Shown piece after piece: positions 1 through 8,331 of a stretch of 64,000 bases of DNA. Under the pieces are notes generated by a model, which saw nothing but the letters and a program-made list of their open reading frames with translations, was not told the origin of the DNA and did not search any database. Each line of letters begins with the position of its first letter. Within the stretch, counting starts at the first letter, position 1. The DNA is from Terribacillus halophilus. GTDB taxonomy: Bacteria > Bacillota > Bacilli > Bacillales > Amphibacillaceae. The DNA is taken from assembly GCF_900101385.1 (NCBI RefSeq), contig NZ_FMZB01000004.1, positions 226,166 to 290,165 on the forward strand, given 5' to 3'. Both the position numbers and the translations under genes were made by a program.

Positions 1-1
1 A

Positions 2-97
2 GCATTTTCGTCATTGGTCGTGTTGACGATCCTGTTTGGCAGCGTTGCTTATCTCTTCATACAGCGTAAATGGAAACAAAGGGGGAGAAAAGTTTGA
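2..97 (+). CDS. ABC transporter permease, C-terminal end (partial)
   Basis: The reading frame is open from the window edge and ends in TGA at 95-97. The visible 31 residues are a hydrophobic helix (about residues 4-20, rich in V, L, I, F) followed by a basic tail ending KWKQRGRKV. This is what the last transmembrane helix and cytoplasmic tail of an ABC permease look like. The stop overlaps the likely TTG start of the ATPase gene downstream, so the two are translationally coupled. The substrate cannot be read from this fragment. Confidence 0.6.
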   Translation, partial: AFSSLVVLTILFGSVAYLFIQRKWKQRGRKV

Positions 98-1167
98 TCA
101 CCTTGCGAGGATTAGAAAAACATTATGGGAAAACTTCTGCGTTAAGCCAAGTTGATTTAACGATCCGAGATGGCGAATTCCTTGCCATACTTGGTCCTTC
201 TGGCTGTGGCAAGACAACTTTGCTTCGTTTGCTGGCTGGTTTTATGAAACCTACAGCAGGTTCAATTCAATTCGGTGAAACGGAAGTAGCCAATTCGAAA
301 TACTGCAGCAAACCTGAAAATCGAAATATAGGCATGGTTTTCCAATCATTTGCCCTTTGGCCGCATATGACGGTGGAAGAGCATATCCGTTTTTCATTGA
401 AGAATCATCGATTTGCCAAAAAGCGAACAGCAGCCGAACAAGCTGATAGGGTGACAGAAGTGCTGCGACTTGTCGGGATGGAGTCGTTCAGAAAGAGATA
501 TCCGACAGCTTTATCCGGAGGGCAGCAGCAGCGCGTTGCCCTGGCGCGGGCCATCGCTCCGGAACCTGATATCCTGCTCATGGATGAACCGCTCAGTGCG
601 TTGGATGCGGAACTGCGCATCAGTATGCGGAAGGAAATAAAACAGATACATAAAAAGCTTGCTGCTACCATCATTTATGTCACCCATGATCAAGGGGAAG
701 CGCTGGCAATGGCTGATCGGGTACTTGTCATGCAGCATGGACAGATAGAACAGACAGCTGCACCGGAAGAGATATATCAGCATCCCAAAACGCCTTTTGT
801 CGCTACATTCGTCGGCAAGGCAAATTTAGTGGCAGGAACATGGGAAGAAAATCACTTCATTCCTGCTGGAAGTCACTATCGCTGGCAGGATAACGGTGTA
901 TCGGAGCAATTGAAACAACAGCAGTTTTACCCAGTGAGACCGGAAGAGTGGCAGCTGCTGCCGCCAGATGCAGAGGGCTTGAAAGGAGAAGTCATCATCA
1001 GCCAGTTCCAAGGAACCGAAAGGCATTATGTGATCCGGGTAGATGGCCAGGAATACCAAGCATCTCTTCCCATCTCTGTTCCAGCATGGAGGGAAGGGGA
1101 CTTGCTGACTTTGCAGGTCAAAGGAATGGAGACGGCAGTTTCCCGTGAAAAAATACTTTTTCGTTAA
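94..1167 (+). CDS. ABC transporter ATP-binding protein (Fe3+/polyamine/sulfate-type importer)
   Basis: This is the nucleotide-binding subunit of a binding-protein-dependent importer. Visible motifs are Walker A GPSGCGKTT, the Q-loop in MVFQSFALWP, signature LSGGQQQR, Walker B ILLMDEP and the H-loop THD. A C-terminal extension of about 120 residues matches the regulatory TOBE-like part of the PotA/FbpC/CysA group. An ATG at 70 is in frame, but the ribosome site GGGGGAG at 81-88 fits a TTG start at 94, which overlaps the permease stop. FbpC-type ferric iron import is most likely from the general pattern, but polyamine or phosphonate uptake is not excluded. No binding protein is visible, because the operon begins left of the window. 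Confidence 0.85.
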   Translation: MITLRGLEKHYGKTSALSQVDLTIRDGEFLAILGPSGCGKTTLLRLLAGFMKPTAGSIQFGETEVANSKYCSKPENRNIGMVFQSFALWPHMTVEEHIRFSLKNHRFAKKRTAAEQADRVTEVLRLVGMESFRKRYPTALSGGQQQRVALARAIAPEPDILLMDEPLSALDAELRISMRKEIKQIHKKLAATIIYVTHDQGEALAMADRVLVMQHGQIEQTAAPEEIYQHPKTPFVATFVGKANLVAGTWEENHFIPAGSHYRWQDNGVSEQLKQQQFYPVRPEEWQLLPPDAEGLKGEVIISQFQGTERHYVIRVDGQEYQASLPISVPAWREGDLLTLQVKGMETAVSREKILFR

Positions 1168-1174
1168 CAAACAG

Positions 1175-1204
1175 GACTCCCTGACGAAGGGAGTCTATTT
1201 TCTT
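1175..1204 (+). terminator. Rho-independent terminator
   Basis: Stem GACTCCC (1175-1181) pairs with GGGAGTC (1189-1195) around a 7-nt loop and is followed by a T-rich tract. It ends the ABC transporter operon. Confidence 0.8.
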
Positions 1205-1254
1205 TGAAGGAAAATAAAAAAGGAGACAGAAATAATGAGATAGAGGTGATGCCG

Positions 1255-1626
1255 TTGAAACGGGATATGTCTATTATCAGAAGTCTCCTACTGGATATCG
1301 AGGCTGAATTCACAGAAGGCGGTTTTGCACTGGAGGTGGCAGAAGAAGATGAGTATTCCGAGGAAGAAATGAATTATCACTTACAGCTGATGAAAGAAGC
1401 AAAGCTGATTAAGCTGGAAACTGTAATCGATGAGGAAGAAGAGGAAGAAGAAATGCTCATCTATGGATTGACCTGGGAAGGGCATGAGCTGCTGGACAGT
1501 ATCCGGGAAGATGAAATATGGCAACAGCTGCTCGTCAAGTTGAAACGGGAAAGAGGCAGTATGCCATTTTCGGTTTTGCGCAAGCAAGCAGCAAAAGCTG
1601 CCGAAGCGTATTATGCTTCCGAATAG
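1255..1626 (+). CDS. DUF2513-like protein
   Basis: A 123-residue acidic cytoplasmic protein starting MKRDMSIIRSLLLDIE, the typical opening of DUF2513 proteins. These are small winged-helix-like proteins of unknown function found in Firmicute chromosomes and prophages. A run of glutamates lies near the middle, and the C-terminal part is helical and basic. The TTG at 1255 is preferred because GAGGTGAT lies 5-10 nt upstream. Upstream TTG (1204) and ATG (1249) codons are in frame but poorly placed relative to it. The gene stands alone behind the ABC operon terminator. The family assignment rests on the N-terminus and size; the function is unknown. Confidence 0.65.
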   Translation: MKRDMSIIRSLLLDIEAEFTEGGFALEVAEEDEYSEEEMNYHLQLMKEAKLIKLETVIDEEEEEEEMLIYGLTWEGHELLDSIREDEIWQQLLVKLKRERGSMPFSVLRKQAAKAAEAYYASE

Positions 1627-1788
1627 ACTTACAGGAAGGTAAAGTGCCTACACATCATTCATACCAAGATAGCATATACATGAGATGGGTCTATAAAGAC
1701 AGCAAAAGATAAGGAACTTTCAAAAAACAAGTTTTATTCGAATTCAACCTGGCAAAACAGAAGTATAAAGATTATGGGAGGGTTAGGC

Positions 1789-1899
1789 ATGCTCTGCATC
1801 TTTTCCGCAGCAAAAGATAAATTCCGGGAAGATTATCTGAAACAGCAGCAGGCGGTACAAAAGCAAGGAGCCAAAACGGCTGCTGCGGTCAAGAAATAA
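1789..1899 (+). CDS. Small hypothetical peptide (36 aa)
   Basis: A 36-residue ORF starts with ATG 7 nt behind GGGAGG (1776-1781). It is hydrophilic, lysine/glutamine/alanine-rich and probably helical (KQQQAVQKQGAKTAAAVKK at the end), with one Cys at position 3. I do not recognise the family. The good ribosome site is the main support for translation. Confidence 0.4.
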   Translation: MLCIFSAAKDKFREDYLKQQQAVQKQGAKTAAAVKK

Positions 1900-1973
1900 G
1901 AGGTAGACTGTATACTCATAAAAAGCGGCAGCTAAGGAAAGACTATGGGTAAAAGCAAAAGAGGTGCAGATTT

Positions 1974-2075
1974 GTGAGTAGTCGGTCTACATTCATCAAA
2001 GGGTTTATGCTTGGAATTGTCGTTGCCTTGGCAGTATGGCTTGTCGTGACTTATATAGCTTCCAAATTCATTTGA
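1974..2075 (+). CDS. Small single-pass membrane protein (33 aa)
   Basis: A GTG-started ORF with AGAGGTG upstream encodes one hydrophobic helix (FMLGIVVALAVWLVVTYIA) after a short basic N-terminus. Proteins of this kind are common small membrane proteins in Bacillus, and the function is unknown. A 10-codon ORF (1945-1977) overlaps its start and could couple translation. A shared terminator follows directly. Confidence 0.45.
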   Translation: MSSRSTFIKGFMLGIVVALAVWLVVTYIASKFI

Positions 2076-2081
2076 AACAGG

Positions 2082-2109
2082 AAAACACAGCTCCTTAGAG
2101 CTGTGTTTT
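2082..2109. terminator. Bidirectional terminator
   Basis: A perfect 12-bp stem, AAAACACAGCTC / GAGCTGTGTTTT, with a 4-nt loop and A/T tracts on both sides. It sits between convergent small genes and covers the last codons of the minus-strand one. Confidence 0.8.
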
Positions 2110-2247
2110 GTTCTGCTTGCGGGCATTGTTTTCAAATTCAGTTTCCGGGTGACCATAATCCCCATTCATCACTTGCTCATCTTCATCCAAGCCGATAGCT
2201 TCTGCTGTTTCATCACGCTGATTTGATTTGTTCTGTTTTTGCTGCAT
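2095..2247 (-). CDS. Small acidic hypothetical protein (50 aa)
   Basis: A hydrophilic 50-residue protein starting MQQKQNKSNQRDE. The ATG is chosen because GGAGGTG lies just upstream on the minus strand; a longer frame has no such site. The middle is acidic (GLDEDEQVMNGDY) and the ends are polar and Asn/Gln/Lys-rich, resembling small disordered or spore-associated Bacillus proteins such as the YozP group. That resemblance is weak. The 3' end overlaps the shared terminator stem. Confidence 0.5.
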   Translation of the reverse strand: MQQKQNKSNQRDETAEAIGLDEDEQVMNGDYGHPETEFENNARKQNKTQL

Positions 2248-2321
2248 ATATCCCACCTCCTGCCGATAGTGTGGCACTTCTGGCGGTAATTATGTAAGGA
2301 CAGGCATGCTGTCCCTCTATT

Positions 2322-2591
2322 TTAACGCTGTTGGGCAGAGTAGTAATAATTGTACGGATAAGGTGTCGGATACGGATAAGGAACAGGGTATGGTACCGGA
2401 TAAGGAGTATTATATCCATATTTATAACCATATCCAGGACCGCTGATCAAAGCACTGCCAAGAAGTCCGCCTGCTAGCCCGCCGATGAACGGAATAAATG
2501 CAAATCCGAAACGCTGATCCTCTTGGTTCGTTCTGTAGTCTGTTGTATAGGTCGATTGTCCATATGGATGCGGATAATATGTGTAGCTCAT
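2322..2591 (-). CDS. Tyr/Pro-rich small membrane-associated protein with glycine zipper
   Basis: An 89-residue protein in three parts: an N-terminal Tyr/His/Pro segment, a central hydrophobic glycine-zipper helix (FIPFIGGLAGGLLGSALI), and a C-terminal tail of alternating Pro-Tyr repeats (PYPVPYPVPYPYPTPYPY). The AGGAGG site favours the ATG giving MSYTYYPHPYG. Such Gly- and Tyr/Pro-rich proteins often sit in spore coats or envelopes of Bacillaceae, but no family is recognised with confidence. A short inverted repeat (2298-2314) lies downstream but lacks a T-run. Confidence 0.55.
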   Translation of the reverse strand: MSYTYYPHPYGQSTYTTDYRTNQEDQRFGFAFIPFIGGLAGGLLGSALISGPGYGYKYGYNTPYPVPYPVPYPYPTPYPYNYYYSAQQR

Positions 2592-2820
2592 CAACATTCC
2601 TCCTATCCCTTTACTGTATGCACGACAGACCATGTGAGGGTGGGCAAGTATCCAGGGTGAAGGTGAAAAGATTTCCAAACAAGAAAGACTTTGACAGGAC
2701 TAGTTTGCACGGATGTTCATACACTAGTAATGATATGTCCATGTTTGTATGACAAGATGACTGGGTATTAAGCGTTATGGATTGATCACGCACTTACATA
2801 ACGAAGAAAAGGACTTGATT

Positions 2821-3435
2821 ATGCAGAAACTTCTTACGGTTTTATTATTGACTTTCTTTTTTATTAGTAACCTTTGTCTCGTTTTATACTTGCCATTCCA
2901 GAACATGAGCCAGGAAATCTATCCTGCAACAGTCTATGCAGATGCAAGAACTCGAACCGTGCTGTCTGAAAAGGATGTTCATTCCCTGAAAGGTCCTCAC
3001 TCCATCGTTTTGTCTGATAGTGACGCACAACCACCCAAAGACTTGACCGAAGCAACGATCGAACAAAAACAATATACTACGGAAGAAATAGAGCTGCTCC
3101 AAAAATTAGTCCAAGCTGAAACGAGCGGAGAAGACTACATTGGTAAGGTAGCAGTGGCCACCGTCGTACTCAATCGTATCGAAAGTGGTGAATTTCCGGA
3201 TAGCATTCATGATGTGATCATGCAGGAAGGCCAGTTTCAGCCAGTAAGCTCTGGTGTTATTTGGAAGAGTAAGCCGACCGATGAAACGGTACAAGCAGTG
3301 GCAGATGCTTTAGCCCGAAAAGATGACATGCAGAAAATTGTCTGGTTCATGAATCCGGAAACGGCTACGACAAATTGGATAGCCGAAACACAGGTGCAAG
3401 TGAAACAGATTGGCAACCATGTTTTCTATCGGTAA
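2821..3435 (+). CDS. Cell wall hydrolase, SleB/CwlJ family
   Basis: A secreted or membrane-anchored lytic enzyme of 204 residues. An N-terminal hydrophobic helix (residues about 4-24) acts as signal or anchor, followed by a linker of about 70 residues. The Hydrolase_2 domain begins near TTEEIELLQKLVQAETSGE. Its Glu in QAET is the presumed catalytic residue, and KVAVATVVLNRIESGEFP is the family signature. In Bacillus these enzymes are germination cortex-lytic enzymes or vegetative relatives. There is no SleB-type N-terminal peptidoglycan-binding repeat, so it is a short YkvT/CwlJ-like version. ATG 2821 is chosen over an upstream in-frame TTG (2782) because AAAGG lies 8 nt upstream. Confidence 0.8.
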   Translation: MQKLLTVLLLTFFFISNLCLVLYLPFQNMSQEIYPATVYADARTRTVLSEKDVHSLKGPHSIVLSDSDAQPPKDLTEATIEQKQYTTEEIELLQKLVQAETSGEDYIGKVAVATVVLNRIESGEFPDSIHDVIMQEGQFQPVSSGVIWKSKPTDETVQAVADALARKDDMQKIVWFMNPETATTNWIAETQVQVKQIGNHVFYR

Positions 3436-3511
3436 AATGGCCCCCTACTCGACTGCAATCAGCAACATGCCTTGTCTTGGCTGCTAATTTGGCGGCCGAC
3501 TTTGAAAAGTA

Positions 3512-3541
3512 TGTTTTACATCTTTCCTGCCCGGTAAAACA
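3512..3541 (+). promoter_or_regulatory. Inverted repeat upstream of SDR gene (possible operator or stress promoter)
   Basis: TGTTTTAC and GTAAAACA form perfect 8-bp arms separated by 14 nt, ending about 30 nt before the SDR start. The left arm (GTTTTA) and the GGTAAA region loosely resemble a sigma-B promoter, and the symmetry could equally be an operator. Confidence 0.3.
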
Positions 3542-3572
3542 TTAGGTAAGCATACTACAAGGAGTTGTTGGC

Positions 3573-4397
3573 ATGGGGAAATTAAATGATCGTATTGCAG
3601 TCGTGACAGGTGGCGCCACCGGTATCGGAAAAGCGACTGCTTCTTTATTCGCAGAAGAAGGTGCTTCTGTACTAGTAGCGGATATCAAAAAAGAGGAGAT
3701 GACAGATTTGCTTGTATCCATCCAATCGGCTGGAGGGCAAGCAGAAGCCTATGAAGTGGATGTCTCTGACGAAGATAGTGTAAAGTACTTTGCTGATCAG
3801 GTGAAGGATACCTATGGAAAAGTGGATGTGCTATTTAATAATGCAGGTATCGATCAAGAAGGCGGCAAAGTACATGAATATCCAATTGAATTGTTCGACA
3901 GCATCCAAAAGACAGATTTGCGGGGAACCTTCCTGATGAGCAAGTTCCTCATCCCGCTGATGCTCGGAAACGAAAAAGGTGCCATCGTCAATAATGCCTC
4001 GATGAGCGGAAGCTTCGCGGATCTGGACAGATCAGGCTATAACGCAGCCAAAGGCGGCATCATCAACTTCACGAAAGCAACAGCCATTGATTACGGAAGA
4101 CAAGGCATCCGGGCAAATTCTGTTTCTCCCGGTACTATCGAGACACCATTGATTAATGAATTGACAGGAACGAAAAAAGAAGAACAAGGAAAAGCGTTCC
4201 GTGAATCAAATAAATGGCTTGCTCCAATGGGCAGACTGGGTGCTCCTGAAGAAATAGCCAAGGCTGTTTTGTTCCTTGCTTCGGATGACAGTTCCTATAT
4301 TACTGGGCAGGATTTGATAGTAGATGGAGGACTGACAGCTTATACGTGGCCGGGTAAAATGGTGATGGACAACAGCTGGAAGGAAACGACGCAGTAA
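3573..4397 (+). CDS. Short-chain dehydrogenase/reductase (glucose dehydrogenase-like)
   Basis: A classical SDR oxidoreductase of 274 residues. The Rossmann motif TGGATGIG is at 12-19, the acidic residue of ADIKK suggests NAD preference, NNAG is at 89-92, and the catalytic Ser/Tyr/Lys appear as SMSGS (about 143-147) and YNAAK (156-160). The C-terminus TGQDLIVDGG is typical of the glucose 1-dehydrogenase/YxbG-type group. An AAGGAG site precedes the ATG. The gene is monocistronic, with a terminator downstream and an inverted repeat upstream. The substrate (sugar, alcohol or stress-related carbonyl) cannot be read from sequence. Confidence 0.85.
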   Translation: MGKLNDRIAVVTGGATGIGKATASLFAEEGASVLVADIKKEEMTDLLVSIQSAGGQAEAYEVDVSDEDSVKYFADQVKDTYGKVDVLFNNAGIDQEGGKVHEYPIELFDSIQKTDLRGTFLMSKFLIPLMLGNEKGAIVNNASMSGSFADLDRSGYNAAKGGIINFTKATAIDYGRQGIRANSVSPGTIETPLINELTGTKKEEQGKAFRESNKWLAPMGRLGAPEEIAKAVLFLASDDSSYITGQDLIVDGGLTAYTWPGKMVMDNSWKETTQ

Positions 4398-4435
4398 GTA
4401 CAGCGTATAGATGAAATGTGACCAAACATCATATA

Positions 4436-4479
4436 CAGCCAATTACAGATTGAATATCGGTGATTGGCTGTTTTTTATT
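4436..4479 (+). terminator. Rho-independent terminator
   Basis: Stem CAGCCAAT (4436-4443) / ATTGGCTG (4463-4470), with additional partial pairing inside, followed by six Ts. It ends the SDR transcript. From 4480 to about 4670 I see no convincing gene. Confidence 0.75.
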
Positions 4480-4670
4480 AGAGTTCAGACTTCAGTGAGG
4501 ATTTATAACAGGCTTGTGGAAATTATCAATTGCCATCTTTTTTCGGGCGCTCATGATGATGCCTTTCGCTTTAACAGTGTATTTCGAAATATCCATGGAA
4601 GATTTGCTTTTGTGATTTGATTTATAACTTTGAATAAAAGAATGAAATAATTACCGATATTATTTTCTCA

Positions 4671-4700
4671 TTGATATTTGAAAGGGCTTTCATTTATAAT
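4671..4700 (+). promoter_or_regulatory. Promoter of the hexuronate operon with embedded cre-like site
   Basis: A -35 TTGATA (4671-4676) and -10 TATAAT (4695-4700) are separated by 18 nt. TGAAAGGGCTTTCA (4679-4692) in the spacer matches the catabolite-responsive element consensus TGWAANCGNTNWCA at all but one central position. CcpA repression in glucose is inferred. Confidence 0.65.
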
Positions 4701-4705
4701 GTGAC

Positions 4706-4730
4706 TAAACCAGTTTACAAAACCGATTTA
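4706..4730 (+). promoter_or_regulatory. Tandem LacI-type operators downstream of the -10
   Basis: Two near-palindromic 12-mers, TAAACCAGTTTA (4706-4717) and AAAACCGATTTA (4719-4730), sit around the expected transcription start. The second is nearly identical, on the opposite strand, to TAAATCGGTTTA at 10349-10360 in front of exuT. The locus-encoded LacI protein (9301-10317) is the likely ligand. Confidence 0.6.
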
Positions 4731-4912
4731 GTAAGAAATGATTTAAATTCAAACCGACAAATGCAAGGAATGAAAAGTTTCACAGAACAACCGTTAGGCG
4801 ACCTTTTTACCACTTAACAATCGACACAGTCATCATAGAAAGTGTTGTGGTTATGCAAACATACGAATTGCTTCGTATAGAACATGCAAATCTAAAGTGG
4901 GGGGCAGGTAAG

Positions 4913-5950
4913 ATGCCAACAGTAGTGATGGAAGCAGAAAAAGTGAAGAAGCTTGCAAGTAGGAAGTTGAAAGATGCGGGTTTGAACGATGATCATGCTG
5001 AGAAAGTAGCTGAAGTTCTTATTCATGCCGATCTGCGAAATGTGAATTCCCATGGTGTACTGCGCACAAAGCATTATGTGGATCGTCTGAAGGCGGGAGG
5101 GATTAATCCCGACGCCCAAACCTCATTCAACATGACAGGACCTGTTACCGGCATTGTCAATGGAGATGATGGATTTGGCCATGTGGTAGGGGATACAGCA
5201 ATCAAGCATGCCATAGACATGGCAAGGCAGAACGGAGTAGGCATGGTGACAGTTATCAATAGCAGTCATTGCGGAGCACTAAGTTATTTTGTTCAAAAAG
5301 CGGCCGAAGCTAACTTGATTGGCATTGCCATGACCCATACCGACAAAGTGGTCGTTCCGTTTGGAGGAAGCTCACCTTTCTTCGGAACCAACCCAATCGC
5401 TTATGGTGTGCCAGCTAAAAACAATAAGCCATTTATCTTGGATATGGCCACCAGTAACGTAGCGTTGGGGAAAGTCCTCCAAGCGCGTGAGGAAGGAAAA
5501 GACATACCATCAGGCTGGGGCGTGGATGAAAACGGCGCGCCGGTGACTGACCCGAACAAGGTCGTAAGCCTTTCGCCGTTTGGAGGTCCAAAAGGTTATG
5601 GCCTTGCTGTCATTGTCGATATCTTTTCTGGTTTATTAGCTGGAGCGGCGTTCGGTCCTCATATATCCAAAATGTACGATGACTTGGATCAAAAGCGTAA
5701 ACTGGGTCATTATTTCTGTGTCATCAACCCTTCGTTCTTCACAGATGCAGATACATTCCTCAAGCAAATGGACACGATGATGGATGAAATTAAACAGGTC
5801 CCACCTGCACCAGGCGTTAAGCGTGTATTTGTTCCAGGAGAAATTGAACAAATACATGAGGAAAACAATAAAAGGAATGGAATTAGAATCGCCTCAAGTG
5901 TTTACGAATACCTGACAGGGGAGATCGAAAATGAAAGCTATACAAATTAA
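4913..5950 (+). CDS. yjmC: Malate/L-lactate (Ldh2)-type NAD(P)H oxidoreductase YjmC
   Basis: A 345-residue member of the Ldh_2 family, close in pattern to ureidoglycolate dehydrogenase AllD. Shared stretches include [35 protein letters not shown] and GGPKGYGLA. This family uses its own NAD fold, with a catalytic His in the SHG motif. The start at ATG 4913 matches the family N-terminus; the upstream GTG (4847) would add a non-conserved extension. Position in front of yjmD and uxuA copies the Bacillus subtilis exu locus, where the gene is yjmC. The substrate is therefore likely a sugar acid rather than ureidoglycolate, but this is inference. It overlaps yjmD by 20 nt. Confidence 0.85.
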   Translation: MPTVVMEAEKVKKLASRKLKDAGLNDDHAEKVAEVLIHADLRNVNSHGVLRTKHYVDRLKAGGINPDAQTSFNMTGPVTGIVNGDDGFGHVVGDTAIKHAIDMARQNGVGMVTVINSSHCGALSYFVQKAAEANLIGIAMTHTDKVVVPFGGSSPFFGTNPIAYGVPAKNNKPFILDMATSNVALGKVLQAREEGKDIPSGWGVDENGAPVTDPNKVVSLSPFGGPKGYGLAVIVDIFSGLLAGAAFGPHISKMYDDLDQKRKLGHYFCVINPSFFTDADTFLKQMDTMMDEIKQVPPAPGVKRVFVPGEIEQIHEENNKRNGIRIASSVYEYLTGEIENESYTN

Positions 5951-6950
5951 AGGCCCTCGTGAACTAGCGGTCATTGAGGCTGATCAGCCTGTAATGAAAA
6001 ATGCCCAAGATGTATTGGTAAAAGTCAAAAGAGTGGGGATTTGCGGATCTGATATGCACATTTATCATGGGACTAACCCGCTTGCGACTCTTCCGCGCGT
6101 AGTTGGGCATGAAGTTGCCGGTGAAGTTGTGGAAATCGGCAGCGAGGTAAAGAACATCAAAGTGGGGGACCATGTAGTCGTGGAACCTATCCGTTATTGC
6201 GGAGAGTGTTATGCTTGCCGAAAAGGGCGGCCGAATGTATGTGCTTCCCTGTCGGTGTTTGGTGTACATGAAGATGGCGGGATGAGAGAATGGATCGTTC
6301 TTCCTGAAAAGCAGGTGCATGTGGTGGACTCCGAACTTCCATGGGAAGAAGCTGTTATGGCAGAGCCTTACACGATTGGTGCACAGGCGGTATGGAGAGG
6401 CAGTGTTGAGAAAGGAGATAGTGTTCTGATACAGGGAGCTGGTCCAATAGGGTTATGTATCCTGAAGTTGGCAAAGCTTCAAGGGGCAGCTGTCATGATG
6501 ACAGATTTAAGTGATGCCCGCCTTGCATTCGCGAGCGAAAATGGGGCTGATGTTACAGTGAATGCCGTAAATGAAGACGTGAAACAGCGCGTATTCGAAT
6601 GGACCAAAGGGGCGGGTGCGAACGTGGTGATAGACGCAGTCTGCCTGCCATCCACCTTTGAGCTTTCATTGGAAGTGGTATCAGAAGCGGGATATGTTGT
6701 AGTTCTTGGGTTTGATGAAAGAACCTCTTCTATTCCCCAGCTGCCGATTACGAAAAAAGAAATAACCATAACTGGTTCGAGGTTGCAAACGAATCAATTT
6801 TCAAGCGTGGTGGATTTATTGAATAGTGGGCAGCTCAAGGAGAACGGTTTAATTACACACAAATTTCCACTCGAACAGGTACAGGAGGCATTTGACTTTA
6901 TCGAAGCGAATCCAAATCAAGTGAGAAAAGCGGTTATCCTATTCGATTAA
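5931..6950 (+). CDS. yjmD: Zinc-dependent sugar-acid/alcohol dehydrogenase YjmD
   Basis: A medium-chain dehydrogenase of 339 residues. Catalytic zinc ligands are C38, H60 and E61 (GICGSD, GHE), and the structural zinc cysteines are C90, C93, C96 and C104. The NAD-binding motif is GAGPIG (about 169-174). It resembles RspB/LgoD-type enzymes that oxidise C5 of L-galactonate or related hexonates. The start overlaps the end of yjmC and has GGGAGA upstream, so the two are coupled. Gene order matches the B. subtilis exu locus. The exact substrate is unknown. Confidence 0.85.
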   Translation: MKAIQIKGPRELAVIEADQPVMKNAQDVLVKVKRVGICGSDMHIYHGTNPLATLPRVVGHEVAGEVVEIGSEVKNIKVGDHVVVEPIRYCGECYACRKGRPNVCASLSVFGVHEDGGMREWIVLPEKQVHVVDSELPWEEAVMAEPYTIGAQAVWRGSVEKGDSVLIQGAGPIGLCILKLAKLQGAAVMMTDLSDARLAFASENGADVTVNAVNEDVKQRVFEWTKGAGANVVIDAVCLPSTFELSLEVVSEAGYVVVLGFDERTSSIPQLPITKKEITITGSRLQTNQFSSVVDLLNSGQLKENGLITHKFPLEQVQEAFDFIEANPNQVRKAVILFD

Positions 6951-6997
6951 GAAGAAAAAACAGGATTGTTAAACATTCAATCGGAGCAAATCAACGA

Positions 6998-7240
6998 ATG
7001 GTTCAGGCATGGGAATACGGGTGCGACGTCATTAAGTTTTTCCTTTCCTCCACCCTTCATCCGCTCCGTCAATGGGCACTTCCAAATTGGAAGGCGATGC
7101 CCGCAGACGGTGTTCGTTTAGATAATATATCAAATGGCTGGAGCAGTCGGAATCGGCAGCGATAGGAACAGCGTTATCAAAATGACGGTTATGACGCTGT
7201 GGTGGAACTATGCAGGGAGTACGTAAATAAAGCATATAAA
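6998..7240 (+). pseudogene. Decayed KDPG aldolase (eda/kdgA) C-terminal fragment
   Basis: No intact gene fills the gap between yjmD and uxuA, but pieces of a 2-keto-3-deoxy-6-phosphogluconate aldolase can be read in successive frames. These are MVQAWEYGCDVIKFF from 6998 (schiff-base Lys region), then MPADGVRLDNIS, then AGAVGIGS, then NDGYDAVVELCREYV near the end. The segments follow the order of the aldolase C-terminal half (KlFP, MPtGGV, NI, GAvavGiGS, YdaVvelareyv) with at least two frameshifts and a contracted middle. The N-terminal half is absent. KDPG aldolase is the last step of hexuronate breakdown, so the locus once carried it. A working copy must be elsewhere if the pathway functions. 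Confidence 0.75.
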
Positions 7241-7254
7241 GCTGGAGGTGTAGT

Positions 7255-8331
7255 ATGAACATCACATTTCGTTGGTATGGAAGAGGCAATGACACCGTTC
7301 AACTGCAACAGGTAAAACAAATTCCGGGTACTAAAGGGATTGTCTGGGCTCTTCACCAAAAACCAGTAGGAGAAGTATGGGAAAAAGAAGAGATTAAGGA
7401 CGAAGTCGAATACATCCGATCATTTGGTTTTCACACAGACGTTGTCGAGAGTGTAAATGTTCATGAATCTATCAAACTAGGCAATGAAGAAAGAATGCAC
7501 TATATAGAGAACTACAAGGAGACGATTCGTAACCTTTCCGAATTCGGGGTTAAAGTGATCTGTTATAACTTCATGCCGATATTTGACTGGACGCGGACGG
7601 ACATGTTTCATCCATTGGAGGACGGATCAACTGCCCTGTTTTATGAAAAGGCCAAAGTGGCAGATCAGGATCCGCAGAAATTGATCAGTACTGTAATGGA
7701 AGCTTCGGAACTAACCCTTCCAGGCTGGGAGCCGGAAAAGATGGAAAGGATTACAGAACTTTTTGAAGCCTATAAAAGCATCGATGAATCCAAGCTATGG
7801 GATAATCTAGCGTTTTTCCTTAAAGAAATTTTACCTGTTGCGGAAGCTTCCGGCATCCAAATGGCTATTCATCCCGATGATCCACCATGGTCCATTTTTG
7901 GGCTTCCCCGAATCATTACTGGGGAACAAAGTTATGAAAAATTGATAGCTATTTCCGATTCTCCTGCAAACGGTTTTACTATATGTACGGGGTCCATGGG
8001 AGCCAATCCTGAGAACGATATGGTTCAGGTAGCAAGAAAATATGCGTCACATGCACCTTTTTTCCACATCAGAAATGTGAAAATCCATGATAATGGAGAT
8101 TTTGTAGAGACTTCCCACTATACGCAGGATGGTTCCATCAATATCAATGAGGTCGTAGCCGAGTTAAACAAGCAAAACTACGATGGATATGTAAGGCCAG
8201 ACCATGGTCGCCATATATGGGATGAGGAATGCCGACCGGGTTATGGCCTCTATGACCGAGCGCTTGGAATTATGTATTTGCTGGGATTATGGGATGCATA
8301 TGAAGCAAAGAAGTCAGGTGAAGTCTCTTGA
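7255..8331 (+). CDS. uxuA: D-mannonate dehydratase
   Basis: Dehydrates D-mannonate to 2-keto-3-deoxygluconate in the glucuronate branch of hexuronate breakdown, in the cytoplasm with a divalent metal. The 358 residues are the normal UxuA length. Family hallmarks are FRWYGRGND at the N-terminus, the metal/substrate region AIHPDDPPWSIFGLPRI, the segment TGSMGANPENDM, FFHIRNVK and RPDHGR near the C-terminus. GGAGGTG lies 7 nt before the ATG. It follows the eda remnant, and its stop overlaps the TTG start of uxuB. Confidence 0.95.
   Translation: MNITFRWYGRGNDTVQLQQVKQIPGTKGIVWALHQKPVGEVWEKEEIKDEVEYIRSFGFHTDVVESVNVHESIKLGNEERMHYIENYKETIRNLSEFGVKVICYNFMPIFDWTRTDMFHPLEDGSTALFYEKAKVADQDPQKLISTVMEASELTLPGWEPEKMERITELFEAYKSIDESKLWDNLAFFLKEILPVAEASGIQMAIHPDDPPWSIFGLPRIITGEQSYEKLIAISDSPANGFTICTGSMGANPENDMVQVARKYASHAPFFHIRNVKIHDNGDFVETSHYTQDGSININEVVAELNKQNYDGYVRPDHGRHIWDEECRPGYGLYDRALGIMYLLGLWDAYEAKKSGEVS

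Noticed and set aside
4492..4596. 34-codon minus-strand ORF starting MDISKYTVKAK between the SDR terminator and the yjmC promoter
   Set aside because: The opening loosely resembles Clp N-termini, but there is no ribosome site, the rest does not continue the match, and the length is what chance gives.
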